Source of the DNA: Gnetum montanum | Taxonomy: Eukaryota; Streptophyta; Gnetopsida; Gnetales; Gnetaceae | DNA: 64,000 nt | Direction of reading: 5' to 3' | Assembly (NCBI GenBank): GCA_015680685.1 | Contig: MNCI01038110.1 | Span: 575,455-639,454 of the forward strand | In this document: positions 45,590 through 59,537 of the stretch, in pieces | Position numbering within the stretch: the first letter of the stretch is position 1 | How the letters are laid out: each line of letters begins with the position of its first letter | Program-made: the position numbers and the translations under genes | The notes under the pieces: model-generated | Told to the model about the DNA's origin: nothing | Database searches by the model: none | What the model saw: only the letters and a program-made list of their open reading frames with translations

Positions 45590-48500
45590 ATGTTTCTCTC
45601 ACAATTAACCAAGTTGCCTTACAACTACATTGATAGTGGGTCAGATCAACAACAAATGAGGTTTTATGATCCAAAAGACCCTATTATAATGGAATTTAGG
45701 TAATTTCTTAGACTTAGGGGACAAATTCCTAATTTCATGGTGACAAATGAAGAGCACTATAACTTTATTTATGTCAAGATCCAAGTAGGCATGCTAATCC
45801 CATGAGTGGAAGTAGAGGCCAAGAGGGAATTTAAGCTCATCCATCATGATGGAAAAGAGTATATTCCCTCCTCCTATGAACAAGTACCCCTTAAAAACAT
45901 CTATGCTAGTTTCTTAGCCCTTATTAAGGTTGAAAAAACTAACTGAAAGGCTACCTTTGATGGGTAATCAAAGGAGGAAGATGAATTTAGGGCTAATTCT
46001 AAGCCTAAAAACCTTTTGGGGGCACTTCTCCAATAAGGGATCGCTAAGGCAATAGTGCCCACCGCTTCCCTCTTCATCTCTTCCTCTAGATAGGTCCCAC
46101 TACCATCATCCCCCACCATACTTGATCATTTTCAAGCCCACACCAATCATTGTTGCACACCAATCATAATCAATGTCATATAAAACCATGTTGCATTTCT
46201 CCATGCCACTTGCAATCCAACCTAGGTCAATAAAACTAATCACAATAGTATCTACCACTGCTAACTTGTTGATAAACCATGTGGGGTCCACTATCAAACC
46301 TCAAGGAACTAAAAGGTCACACACCTCCTTTGTCCTATTTATGCCTTAGATACTAGAACAAACATCTTTTTCCTTATTTGGTCCACAAACTATGACCATG
46401 ACACAACTAATCCCTTTTGTCTTGTAAGCAATAGCAAGAGCACAAGCCTTAAAAAAATACTATAGCTATATGTGCAAGCCTCATAGCCAACAGGGAAATC
46501 ATAGAGCCTAGATTATGCCTTTTAGATAATCCATGACCCAACAAAGAAGTTGAAGAGGCTCAAAGCCTCTACTTCCCAAAGTGTCAAGATTATGGATTTC
46601 TACTAGGATGATCCCATCAATCCTGTGGTCCCATCCTTGACATTTCCTCTTGGTGTACCTATTCCTAATTCAACAAGTATAATGAAGAAGGTAATCCCAA
46701 CACTCATCCCATAACCTTTTGACCTGAGTGCTTACCATTATATTCATGGCTCATCCTATCACAAGTATTTTTCGTATGTCCTAACTATGAAAATGCTTGA
46801 TTGGTACCATGCCTTAGAGGATCCATATCCTCTCTTGAGGACTTGATACCTTGGTTTGTTAACTAATTCAAGTACAACTTGAAGCCTAATAGTATGCTTA
46901 TCCAACTCATGAAGATCAACTAGGGAATCCTTGAGCCCATCGAGAAGTTCATCCAATGATGGAATGGTCTACTAAACAAAATAATAGAGCCTATAATCAA
47001 AACTAACCTTTTGGCTATATTCAAGAGGGTAATCAATTATTTCATTGAGTACAAGCTTTACTACCTTAACCTACAATCACTTAGCTAAGAATTCTCCTAG
47101 AATAAGAATATTAAGGATGTTGTGGAGGCTAGTCATGATTTCGCCTATGTAGCATACAAAAATCAACATATGCGAAGGGACAAGAAGAAGAGCAAACATA
47201 ACAATGTGATCATAGCACCATTGATCAAAGAGCCTAAGATCACCAAATAGGGGCCAAGGACCAATCCACTGAAGGCTCCTACTAATAATAACCATAATAA
47301 CCAACCTTCAACCTCTAGGGCTATTGCATCGAGAACTATCAAATCCAACTTTGAAAGGAAGGACAAGTCCAAATACATTAGGTTACCATTAAAGCTATTT
47401 TAGTTGTTAGACCAATTTTTGAAAAGTGGGTGCATTTAATAGAAGAAAATGTTTGAAGCTTCTTGAAAGAATCATAATAGACTTTGTGAAATAGCCAAAG
47501 ATCCCACTAGAGCAACAAAAGATGATCCACAACTTCCTATGTAGTTTAAGTTAGACTAATTTTGCCACTATCACCAACTACCTAGTCATGAAATAGATTT
47601 TTTCCTTGCACTAAAGAATGACCTATAGAAAATAATAGATAGTGGAGAGCTAGTTCTAGATGCATCCAACCCTGTCTAACCACAAAACCAATCGATGCAA
47701 GTGTACAAAGACCCATTGAATGGAAACAACACTACATACATCATATCAACATTCAACATATATGAAAATTGAAGACCCACAAGAGAACCATTCATGATAT
47801 GGATACTCCCTTGCAATGAAAGGGCTTCTTCATCTTCCATCAACTCAAGATCCCCCTTTATCATGAGAGTGCCATCATGAGTGCCTCTAAGAAAGCCTGT
47901 TGTTATCAGGGTGCCCCATCCCACTATAAACCAACCAATCATAGCCTAACCAACTAACATAACCATTTAACAACCTCTATTGATGGTTGATGATATAGCA
48001 TCTTCCTCACAACCAATGACTAATAACTAGAAGGCTTCACCCAAGCAAGGAAAGAAGCATAAGCAAAGCCATAATGATAAAGATGACAAGTAGATTAAGG
48101 CATGGAAGGAAGTGGAGCTACTAAAGCCCACTTCCATATCAAGTATGCCCTTGACCTTCTTTGTGCAACACACTTCAATCAAAAAACCATGGAAGGAAAC
48201 TAAAACTCATAGCTAGAAGGACAAGAAGTGGCCCTAGCCACAACAACTAAAGATTTAAGTTTTCACTTTGTGGTGCATTGGGGAAGTGAAGCACAACTAA
48301 AGCAACAAGCCCATGACCAATGATAAAAAATTTTTTAGCATGATGGATCAAGTCAAATATTCCATCAAGAAAAAGAACACAACTTTGAGCTTGTATGACC
48401 TAATCATGACCTTTTCCATGCATTGTGAGGTGTTAGTCAAGATGCTAACTTCCATTCCCATTAGTGAGGACATCCTTGCTAATAAGAAAGCTATCCATGT

Positions 48501-49229
48501 AGTGATGGTTCCTCCCTCACCAAGGGAGGAAAAGTCAACACCCTTAGTATTTTTCAATAGTAAAATCAAGGCCAATCCAAAAAATGGTAAGATAACTAGG
48601 GCTCATCTATTCATGACCATATGCATAGGAAATTTTAAAGTGCACCAGGTGCATGTAGATGATGGGGTAGTGACTAACATTATCTCATGCATCATCGTTG
48701 AGTGATTAGGCTTGATAGGGCAAATGCAACACACATCAATAGCCACTCTCAAGTATTTCAATGAATCAAGAGGTATATCTCCTTGGATTTTGTGGTAGGA
48801 GAGTAATTCCCAAAAATCATGGATTTCTTAGTGGTGAAGGAGACACCTGGGTTTAACCTTATCCTAGGAAGATCTTGGTTGGCTCAATTGCAAGTCGTGT
48901 CATCACCCATCCACCAAAATATTCATCTTCCTTATGAGGAAGATGAAATAATCATTCATGATGATAATGTGGTGCCCTTGGCTATTAACAGCATGGACAT
49001 AGAGTAGGGTTCTAAGGTGGATATTTAAGAGGAAGCTCCTAGCCATGAAATCTTGCAACCCAAAAGAGAGTATAAAGATAATAATGACAATGATGGACAA
49101 TAAGACATGTTATGCAATGAACACCCTTTTAACATTATCAATGAAGGTGATGATGAATACAAACTTGTGAGGAGTAGGCCTTACTCATTCCCTAATCTTT
49201 CAATGATTAGGAAGAGTTTGCACAAATGA
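45590..49229 (+). pseudogene. gag-protease of G2
   Basis: Begins MFLSQLTKLPYNYIDSGS; the conserved NEEHYNFIYVKIQVGML and HDGKEYIPSSYEQV follow. The gag core (about 46770-47180) reads MLDWYHALEDPYPLL, YNLKPNS and LLAIFKRVINYFIEYKLYYL after frame changes. Near 47560 FCHYHQLPSHEIDFFLALKN is the equivalent of the zinc-knuckle-region motif. The protease part (48313-49000) has SLYDLIMTFSMHCEVLVKML, VHVDDGVVTNIISCIIVE, then GFNLILGRSWLAQLQVVSSP. It closes RPYSFPNLSMIRKSLHK and TGA at 49227-49229. The longest open frame is 130 codons. The stop is followed by untranslated repeats, not RT. Confidence 0.8.
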
Positions 49230-50118
49230 AGTGCACCTTGTCCCTTCCACCTTATGCCCTTATAACTAGATGCACTGATAGCCATGTAGCATAAATTTTC
49301 TTTGTTATCTTGGCATGCCTTTTTATCTACTTTATTTTACTCTTTATGCATGTACCCTAGGTTTCTACTTTCATTAGCAATTTTACCTATTTATTATGAC
49401 CTTTCCTTTTCTTTACTTTTACACATAATGTAAACATAAAAAAACCTTATAAGAATTTCAAAACTAGAAAAAACCATAAAAATTTTAAAATAGAAAATTT
49501 CCAAAAAAATATAACAACCCTTCATGCCTTAAAACTGGCAAACCTATAGCTTTCCAAAGCCTTAAATAGGCATCATGGCCTACTAATGCCTTAACCTAGC
49601 ATCATGGCCTACCAAGGCCTTAAATCAACATCATGGCCTGTCAAGGCGTTAAACTGCTATCATAGTCCACTAAGACTTTAAACTATCACCATGGTCCATT
49701 TAGACTCTAAACTGGCATTGCGACCTACTATGATCTTAATCTAGTGATAAACATGTGGACTTCCATGGTTTAAAATTGAAGGTCACCATCATCCCATATC
49801 CATTCATAATCTTATAGCCTAACCATTTTCAAACATAACCAACATAGTCATCAGTAGCATAGCCTAGTTTAGAACATTTATATCCTTAAAACCTTGAAGA
49901 AGTAAAGAATTAATGACATATATAGCTAAAATTAAAACCAAAACTTAAAATTTAGAACATTTTAAAATAAAATATATAGTCATGGCCACACTATATGACA
50001 TAAATGTCAAAACAATAAACCATAAGTGTAAAAATGTCTACAACTCAAGAATTGGCCAATATGATCTATATAACATCCAACATAAAATAAACTAAAATAA
50101 AAATCATTAAAAAAGCTA
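49230..50118 (+). repeat. 3' UTR of G2 with 36-bp minisatellite
   Basis: From about 49506 to 49750 six or seven units of 33-38 bp repeat around 'aaggccttaaactagcatc' and 'catggcctac'. Later units drift to 'agactttaaactatcac' and 'agactctaaactggcatt'. The rest (49751-50118) is AT-rich without genes. The same minisatellite occurs in E and D. Confidence 0.75.
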
Positions 50119-53100
50119 TCATTCATTAAGTGATGCTAAGAGGACATCTAGAGGGGGAGAAGGTGGTTCATCATCATCATCATCATTACCTGCCCTATTG
50201 GAGCCACCAACATCATAAGGTGCCTATGATAAAAGAACACACAATCAATTAGTAACTAGCATAATCAAAACCATGACATAAATCATGTAATAATAAAACT
50301 TAAAATATAAAACATTAATGCCATCAAACCTAGGGGAAATTTTTCCTTGCAAACTCTTGTGAAAGATGGTGAAGGCCAGTCTCCAAACATTAGAGAATCT
50401 AGTCTTCTATCATATTTGCCCTGTCAATGTTCCCAAAATTGATGCCCATGAAGATGTTATTGATATCTATACCTATCCATGATGGAGGCTGTTGTGAGAT
50501 TATAGCTATAGAAACCTCATCCATAACTATAATGATCTATGGGATAGGAGACCTAACTACTATTAGAGTGCTTTCAAAGAGATTGAAACACTCTCAGCTT
50601 GGATGCGTTGGATAAATAGATCTCTCTTCTATTGTTTTGCTCTCTCCCTCCTCATCCACTTCAGGTATGCCTCTCGATTGGCCTTATACTTATGCTTGTG
50701 ATCCTTTTGTGTCTTACCCCACTCTAGGACCCATGCATTATAATCCTTCTAATCTTGTTCCTTTCGAGAGATCAAGTCCATCTACATCTGCTACTCATAT
50801 AACTCCTGAGAGAGGGAAACCTTATCATGGATGGTGTGCCAATAGTAGGCCCACATGATCTCCTTGATCCATAAGGTCCTTGAATTATCCACTTGGGCTT
50901 CCACAAAAGCCTTATGTTCATTAAGATCCTAGAACCTCTTAACTTACCCTTTATTTTCCTCCTTAAGATCACAACCTATTCCCATAGGGATTCGTTCGAC
51001 CTCTAAATATTCCATGAAGCTTTTGCACATGAAATTACTAGATTAGTGGAAGTTTCATATAGCTTCAGAGGGCATGTGGCATTTCAGGAGAAAGCTTATG
51101 CAAGGAGTCAAACTCCATGTCTTGAGCTAGATCCCATGTAACTAATGACATTGAAAATAACAAAAATATGACCATAAACATGATACACAACCTAAGGTAG
51201 TAGTAGCATAAAACATAACTCACAGAAAAATGACTAAGGCATAGCAAAAAAAGATTCTTACCAATCTTGGGTGCAACCTATTGCAACTAATTCACAATGT
51301 CCTTTGCCACCCTATGCATGAATTTTATCTTGTTTGGAACCTCTACCCATAGTTTCATGTGAAATGTGGATGTAAAGGCCTCTACTAGTGGCCTAGAAAC
51401 TATAATAAGAATAACACTCATTAGATAAGTAAGAACTAAGAAATTAAACATAAAACCATAGGAAATAACAAATGAAGCATAGACATCCTTGATTTTATAT
51501 TTCATCCTCATCATCGTCATTGGGATTTTGATTAGAGGCTTCCTAGGTAATGGCTCATCAAACAAGGTGTCGAGATCATCCATATCTTGTTGCAAGAGTG
51601 TCTCCTTTGCGTGTCTTTGTTCCTCCTATACTATAGTAGCTATGTGTCTCTACTCCTCCTCCTTTGCACATTTGTGTGCCTCCTCTAATTGTCCTTTTCC
51701 TTCTTCCATAATGATAGCTTGGGCTGCTAAGTTCTATTATTGACTTGTAGCCATAACCCATTAGACAAGTTAGCATGTATATCCATAGGACACAACATAG
51801 CTAAAAGCATTAAGAGCATAGCTAAAAAGTAGTTGCAACTACTTGGTCTAAGTAAGGGATCTTGAAGACAATACTTTTCCTAGAGGGTGGCTCTCCTACT
51901 AGTGGTGCTTCCTCTATTGCCCATCTCAAACTAGCCTTGGCTACTATGTTGGCCTTACCACAAAACTATTTGACCCTCTTGATGTTCATCGTGAATGTAA
52001 AAAGGTTCCTTTCCCATTTTTTTAGGAGATTTGCACTAATTGATACCAAGGTTCTTGGTGGTCATAGATAGCAAATCTCCCATATCCTTTGGTGGATTTT
52101 GAGCTTGCATAGTCAAATATAGATGTTTTATCCAAGGTTGGAAAAGTTGTTCTGGATCTTGGCACTCCCATGATCCATTCCTTTTCACCAACAAGAATTC
52201 TACAAACCTCTTCAAATAGCCAAAAAAATGCATAGTGTATATGGAATATTGTAGAGGAGTCCATGCAAAGTTTGAGGATTTTCTCTTTGAGGCCCATACC
52301 CAAGGAAGTAGCCTAGTTAAAGCAAATCTCCCCCATCAAGACCTTCTTAAAATTCCATCCCTATGCAATGCTAAAAACCTTATTTTGCAACAACAATTTA
52401 GAAAAGGCTTGAGACTTGAACAAAGGGTAGGACTCCCTTAAGTCAAGATTTATAAAGCTATCGAGAGTAACTCCAGAGTGGTCTTTGATGGCACCGAACC
52501 ACTCTTTGACTTCCATACAATGGCCAACCTCCTTCATTGGTTTGGTGACAACTGCAATCCCATCAGTGAGAATCTCAAAAAAGTCATGAAAGATGGCCAT
52601 ACTAATGGCAATGGCAATTGGCATGCCTCACATTGTAGTGCAAAACACATCACCTCTTACATCAAAGAAGTTAAGGATGTTTAGCATCTCTACAAAAAGA
52701 ACAATACGATTAGGCACCATGAATACCTCAAGCAAACCTACACATGTGATGTTTTCTTAAGTGTTCTCAGGCACCTACCATCTCAACTAGTTCTATGTTG
52801 ATCCCACCTCATTAAACTTTAAGATGAGAGTTTTCATGGAATGTTCAATGAGGGATATGGTGACATTTGTAGAAGTGGAAGGCCCTATATGAAAAAGACA
52901 AATGCTTAGCATCAATATAGCTATGTTTAGACCATAGAATACTTAATACCCAAATAGCCATAAAACCTTAGTTATAACATAGAAAACCATTTCCTTTCTC
53001 ACCTTTCTTTTTTTCTAGCTGAAGCTTGTGCAAGGATTCCAACAATGATACCCATATCTTTAATGGTCTTGGGAGCTTTCCACCAGTTCTATGCTATTTT

Positions 53101-55478
53101 GGCAACCACACACATCTTGTAAATAGGATTAAACCTAGTAGGGTATTCATCAAAGTTCCATCTTAGTTATTCGAAAATGTCATGTATGATCTTGGGGACT
53201 TTGGTAAATTCACTTAATGTAGTGTGGGCTACTATCATGGTTTGATCATTCTTGATCAAGCCTTGTTCATTAACCTTGTACCTAAAAGATGTGTGTAAAA
53301 TTGACAAGTTAGGGAAGATGACTAGATTAAATAAAGCCAAATGAGTAGAACCTATAGTAGTCATGCTTAGCCTTATAATTAGTACATAGTTCTTGAAGGA
53401 TTATGGAATAAGGAGTGGATTCTTTGTGCCACCATCAGAGTATTTTTCATGTTGTACCATGAATACTCTAGCATCATCTAGATGTCTAAAAGTTACCATG
53501 CATTTATAATATCTACCGACTCTCCTACTACTCATGTCTCTAGATCATTGGTTATGAACCAAGCAACTAGATGTGTAGACCTAGGAAGCATAATCTCCAT
53601 TATGACCTTGACCACCTCTATAAACAAGTGTGACCACATCATCATACTAAAGTTTTGCAAAAGATAGACATGGAAATCCCTTATTCCCAAATAGAACCAT
53701 AGTGACCTCTTCTCCAAGTCAATGTCTGGAACAAGGGTGTGGGTCGTGGACTAGCTGATATAACATAGAATGTTGATAAACTTCACCACAATGAAAACAA
53801 AATTTAGTAGAACCCTACAGTGGGAAAACATGAACACCATTAGACTCACATTTCAACACTTGAATTTCTTAACAAGTTTTATACAACCTACTTGGGGATG
53901 AGATTAGCCTCTATAAAAGGATCTAAGATGTTTATTAAAATTTTCTCAAGAAATTATACAAAACAATTATTACAGCATTTCATAGCATTCAAATTTGTAG
54001 CCAAAATATTAGATCCAAAACATCATAACCAAGATTATGCCTTAGTTTAAGCCATGCATTAACTTAGAAAAAGCATTAAGACCTGGAAAAAATAACCATA
54101 GTAAAAAAATTACAAAAAATAGTAAAAAGCTATTTTTCCTCATCAAAAAAACTTTAAAAATTAGTGTAAATTTTTAGGCCTCCACAAAGGCATGGAAATT
54201 AACAACAGAAATCTCTAACTATGTCAACCACATCCATCCCCAAAGGGTTAAAGTGCTACAACTAGAATTTAGCCTTATTAAGATAGCCTTGATCAAAACT
54301 TCATAAAAAATTCATCTAAGCTTTGATTTTAGTGATTCCACCATAGAAGGGATCCTAAAACCATAATCCTTTCAACCATGGCCATTACAACCAAAAACAC
54401 ATAACCACTCTTACATAAAACACAGCCAAAAATAGAAAAACTATAGTTGTCAACCTACACCCCATTTCCTATAAGGTTGAAAGAAAATCATCAAAAATGC
54501 ATTTGAGATCCAAAAAGAGTGGTGTTACCATTTCTTAAAAGCCTGAATAAATTCCTATGCATCTACACTTGAGAAAAAATTCAAAACTCCTATTGTGTTT
54601 TTAGAAAAAATATTATTAAATTGGATGAAAACCTAAAAAATGGCACAAACCTCAATTACACAATCGAATTTGAATAGCCATAACTTCATTGATATAACTT
54701 CAAATAAAACAAAAAAATGGCCATTGAAAAGCTTAAAGGTAACCTTAAGAAAAAATAACATTATATTTTACCAACATGCAACCATTTTCCTAACAAAAAC
54801 ACACAATATTGCTTAATTTTTTCATTGAAAGAGCACCAAAAAATACAAAACTTGTAAAACCTAACTTGATTCAGCCATAAATTATAGCCAAAACAGTCAA
54901 AAAAATTTCTACCTACAATAGAACACATCAAAATAAGTGGGTGTGATTTTCTTAAAATTTGATTCTAACAAGTCCTTCCTCCTTGATCTAAGAAAAATGA
55001 CCCTATGATCAAAATTTAGGAAAAAACACCAAAACAGTAAGCCTATTTTTAAAAATAAAATTTAACAAGCTAAAAATAGCAAAATGACCATAGATCCACA
55101 TAGAAAAAACCAAAATATGACATATGATTTCATTAGAATTCAATTTTATTAAGCCCTTTTAAGTAGATCTAACAAAAAAGGCCTTTTGCTAGCTAAGAAA
55201 ACATAAAAATGGCTAGGATATCATGGAAAAAAGCAAAGAATGACCTACCTTGGAATAGATGAGGAAGATTCTTGAATGAAAATGGCCCTAGAAAAGTTAG
55301 AAATATTCTTAGTTGACTCATCTAGTGTTTGAATATTGGGATTTTTGTTACTACATTTTTTCATCATGGTTGCACAACATTGTGAAAGCTTAGAAACTGA
55401 GAAGATTAAGGCTTCTACACTATCTAGGAGAAGATATGAAGCTTTATCATTGAAGATAGATGATTCTAGTTGTAACAA
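50119..55478 (-). pseudogene. Antisense multi-exon gene of G2 (aORF)
   Basis: Minus-strand gene. Exon 1 (55478-55249) encodes MLQLESSIFNDKASYLLLDS and about 55 more residues and ends on a strong donor, CCAAG|GTAGGT. After about 1.4 kb of AT-rich intron come decayed exons from about 53720 down: VEMLNILNFFD, EVGHCMEVKEWFGAIKDHSG, SSTIFHIHYAFFWLFEEVC, RNGSWECQDPEQLFQPWIKH, a charged coiled-coil-like exon (EEGKGQLEEAHKCAKEEE), and EAFTSTFHMKLWVEVPNKIK. Introns 51261-51142 (phase 1) and 50329-50224 (phase 0) sit exactly where G1 has them. The final exon (50223-50119) is acidic: AGNDDDDDEPPSPPLDVLLA, stop TGA. No enzymatic motif was recognised. Confidence 0.62.
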
Positions 55479-57123
55479 CTTATGCTAAGGCTCTCCTCCA
55501 ATGTGTTGGGTGTTGGAATAGGGATTTGTGATGAGTGTTTGCAAGTTTTGACAATAAAAACCAAACAAACCTAACATTTCCACTCTTAATCCGTTGTTGT
55601 TAATTATGTGTATTAGAACTCAACATGAACTAAAGTCCAAGGAGGGGAAAGTATCCTCCACACTAGGAGTAGAAGAGAAAATACCATTTACACCTTTTTT
55701 TTTTCTTAATTTTTGATTTTTGAAGCCATGGACCCCACCTTGCATCCTCATACATGGTGTTTTTGGGTTTTAAAATTCATCAACATTAGGATTTTGGACT
55801 CATAAACACTTAGAAACATGTCCAAGCATTAAACCCCATGCATCCATGCTGTGGATACCATACCTAGAATATATACATGCCTCCAACCTCTCAAAACTAT
55901 TAAAACCCAACTTTCTTGCCATTTTTTATAACTATAACTTACCACATCCAACCTTGTTCTAGGGGTTTAGACCTCACCAAGACTAGAGATCTTAGGTTTC
56001 CACACTAGGGAAACCCTACCCAGTTTGGAAGAAAGGGAATAACATCCATTCTTACCCCCTAGTGTTCATCACACCCACTTTTGAAGTGGTCCCACATAAC
56101 CTAGAACCCCTCTAACCACCTTCAGCAACCCCAAAACCTTGGAAAACCTAGTCAAAAGTGGTTAGAACCTTGGATTTGGTTGTTACATGCTAGGGAATGC
56201 CTCATCCATGCTAAGTATCCTAGCCCTAGTGTAGATGGATGGGGGGATAAACCAAACTACCTAAATCAATTGCCTAGTTACCATGTTTTGACCTTCATTC
56301 TCCTATATAGCCTCCAACAGCCTAGTTTTGCATTAAGACAAGTCATTTTTTGATCTTACATCTTACTGCACATTAGTGAACCCTCCCTCCATGCTACCTA
56401 GAATTGAGCCATCATGGAGGCTTAGGGGGTATAACATAAAATCATTTTTAAGCTTTAAATTACTCTATTTTTTTCTTTAACAACCCTAGTACCCTTCCAT
56501 GACCTCTAGTAGCTAATAACCTTCAAGATTTGAGTCAATTTTTATCCTAGACCTTCTCCATGTTGATCACCATCTCTTCCACATAGGTTAGTGTGGAGCC
56601 AATGTGAATGATTTGGGTAGTGCTATAAAATTCATATTTATGACCTAAAATAGACATGTGACCAATCCCAATGATCTTTAGACTCTATTAGAACCTTTAG
56701 GTATATTAGAACTTGTCAAAATGCTAAAAGCCATCATTCCCTTTTCTTTCATTTTAGGACCATATTGTCCAACAAGGAGAAAGGGGGTGATAACTACATG
56801 AACATCAAGGAACCTCAAAAATAAGATATTTCGATCTAAAATCTTGTCTCTTGACCTATACAACATTTGGAAACTTTGAAACACTATCAAAACCTGCTAA
56901 AAATCATCCAAAACCTAAACCCTTGATCTTTCATGTTGATCACCCCTCTTTCATGATGGCTAGTGTGGAGCTAGCATGGATGAAGGGGAGTATTATCAAA
57001 AACCCCAAGTTTTTCCTCAAAATGAACTTTGGTTGACATCTTAGCCTTCCCAAGGACTTCAACAATCAAAATTTGTTATTGATAATGATTTTTCATGATT
57101 TCCAAGGCTCTCCTAATTGGTTC
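55479..57123 (+). other. Unassigned 1.6 kb, possible 3' LTR of G2
   Basis: No gene is seen. Words such as 'gctagtgtggagc', 'gttagtgtggagcc' (56590, 56960) and 'atccatgctaagtatcctag' resemble the style of the G2 5' LTR (29160-29460), but I could not align the two convincingly. E begins at 57124. Confidence 0.3.
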
Positions 57124-59142
57124 TAAAACACCACAAAAATTCAAGACATAGCTTTTCAATTATAGATTTTGCTAAGTGTCAGAATGATGACACTTTCTAC
57201 AAATTTTTCTTAGTGCTGGGACTACGCTCTCCACTACCCTAGAGTGTAGTTAGCCCAATGGAGAGCATGGTTAGATCAAAACTAGATTTTCTATAATTTT
57301 GGCTAAGTTTTAGAACAATTATACTTGTTGCAAATTTTTCTAAGTGTTGGGACTATGCTCTCCACTACCTAGAAGCATACGCAGTGTAGTCAACACACAA
57401 TTGGTAGTTTCATAGAATTTTTTGAAGTGTCAGAATGATGACACTTACTACAAGTTTTTCTAAGTGTTGAGACTAAACTCTCCATTTCTATGACTATGCT
57501 CCAAATCATATTCAATGTAGTTAGCAAAAAGAACTAATTTTTTTTTGCAAATTTTTCTAACTGTCGAGACTATGCTCTCCACTGCCTGTGAGCATAGTCA
57601 AACGTAGATAGTTTGGAAGTAAAATTTTCTAACTATTGGGACTATGCTCTCCACTACCTAGGAGTGTAGTCAAGCATAGTTAGCAAGGAAGCTCAGTTTT
57701 ATAGAATTTTCTAAGCGCTAGGACTATTCTCTAGAGCATAGTTAGCTTGGAAGCTCAGTTTTAGAAAATTTTTTCTAATTATCAAGACTACGCTCAGAAG
57801 CGTAGTCGATCATAGACAACTTGGAAGCCAAATTTTGCAAAAAAATATCTAACTATTGGGACTATGCTCACTCCCTGCTAGGAGCATGGTTAGCCTCCCA
57901 TAAAGTGTATTTAGCACTTAGCCACATTTTGCTAGATTTTTTCTAAGTCTAGGACCATGCTCTCACCTAGTCTAGAGCATAGACAAGCATAGATAACAAG
58001 AACAACCTCCAAAGGCCTTCACAACATAACACCAGCATCTACATTAGCTCCAACACACCTCTAGAAATAATAGTTATCTTTTTGCACTTCCCATTTTCCC
58101 CAAAATTGTAACTATGCTATACACCACTTATGATAGTGGAGAGCATAGTCCTAGAGCATATTCTCCAAAATTTGCATTTTTGGCATTTTTCGTAGGTACA
58201 TTGTGGTCCTCTTAGTAGTTGGGTAGCATAATCATAGTCTTGTAGCCTCACAAACTCCATCAATGGACAATATAGTATAACATCATTTCCCATAGTGAAG
58301 AGCATAGTTGGGGTATAGCATAGTCCCCGCTACCCCACAACCACATGACACCCAATCTACATTTTGGGCTCACTCTAGCCCTATAAATATCCCTACACCC
58401 CAACATTGAAGTGGTTGAAATTTTCATTTCACATTTGGCACTTTTAGTTGGCATTTGGCATTCTTTAGGTGAATGAGACCTAGAGGTATCCACTACTGGT
58501 GAGAGGCAAAGTTGCACATCACATTCGACTATAGCCCCATTGTAGTTCTATAAGACACCATAGCCCCAGTACACCACAATGACCAACCTAGCATGCATGG
58601 ACACCATGGTGAGTGCCAGACTTCACAACCCAACACCATCAAGACTGTAACTATGCTTTCCACTATGCCTATTATACACCACATACCTTTTGAACCCCTC
58701 TTGGAGTTAACTATGCTCAACTTCATTTGGGGTGGTGTTTCATTTTTCTCTCTTGCATTTTTTACATTTTCTTTGTATTTTTGGCATTTTCCATGCATGG
58801 TCACAGTATAACTATGCTCAGTCATTAGTCTCTGTGGGTTAGCATCTTAGTTTCAATCAAAACCCTTGACTATGCTCGCCCCCATTCCATGACTATGCTC
58901 TACATTTAGCACCATGAAAAATCATCATTTCACATCATTTGCATTCTCACTTTGGCTAACTATGCCACCACTAGTTGCATCTAGTGCCTTGGTTGCAACC
59001 AACAAAGTCCTTATCTGATCAACAAGATAATTCAAGGCATTCCACCTTCATTTCTAGCAAGCCCTTGCATGAAGGTGGGTTTTAGGTTGTGCATCCATTA
59101 ACCCCTTAGTTATTCTATCCACTGACATTTTTTATTATTAAA
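57124..59142 (+). repeat. E 5' LTR (2019 bp)
   Basis: Begins TAAAACACCACAAAAATTC (TG decayed to TA) and ends 'tattattaaa' before the PBS-like site GTTTCTCATACTAGAAGG. TATA box 'agccctataaatatccc' at 58376-58392. U3 holds the tandem array at 57200-57980. Confidence 0.75.
57200..57980 (+). repeat. U3 tandem array of E, about nine units
   Basis: Units of 65-120 bp centre on 'gggactatgctctccacta' followed by 'gagcatagt' or 'gtgtagtcaa'. The ACTATGCTC and GAGCATAGT arms are complementary. Starts lie near 57219, 57350, 57468, 57563, 57638, 57718, 57783, 57859 and 57950. A last degenerate copy is at 58105-58160. Confidence 0.7.
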
Positions 59143-59537
59143 GTTTCTCATACTAGAAGGAGCACCATGTCATTTCCTTTTTCGAGCTCTATTGGTAGTT
59201 TTCTTGTGTGCTCTTTGCACCGCCATTTGTGTAAATTAGACCCTATTATCAATCTCCCTAAGACCCTACATAGCAATCCAAATCACACCATTCTCCAACA
59301 TTTTTTCTAAGTCTTCATTCTCTAAGTGTAGAGATCATAGTTGGTGTGAAGCATAGTTAGCTCTTAGTGTAGAGAGTGCAGTCTCCATACTTAGCTATTT
59401 TTCTACAATTTCAACACTTAGTCATTTTTCTATATTTTTTTGCATTTTCCATACTTAGCCAATTATTGCAATTTTCAGATTTAGCCATTTTCCTTTACTT
59501 TTTAGACATAGCCATTTTCAAAACTTGATCTACGAAC
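59143..59537 (+). other. Leader of E
   Basis: PBS-like site, then AT-rich leader. From 59370 to 59530 'ttagccatttt.cta.tttt' style units repeat, the counterpart of D's leader array. No coding. Confidence 0.5.

Larger units (their letters stand above)
28900..57123 (+). mobile_element. G2: family 2 Tat-like element carrying nested B and A
   Basis: Order on the plus strand: 5' LTR (about 28900-30300), PBS-like site, leader (30322-30402 and 44692-45589) interrupted by B, gag-protease (45590-49229), 3' UTR repeats, antisense gene (55478-50119), then about 1.6 kb that may be its 3' LTR. No RT or integrase is visible. The outer ends are not pinned down by terminal repeats. Confidence 0.55.

Noticed and set aside
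47077-47378. Minus-strand hydrophobic ORFs.
   Set aside because: They are shadows of the G2 gag frame on the opposite strand.
58529-58825. ORFs on both strands near 58.6 kb.
   Set aside because: They lie in the E LTR just after TATA, with no conserved relative.
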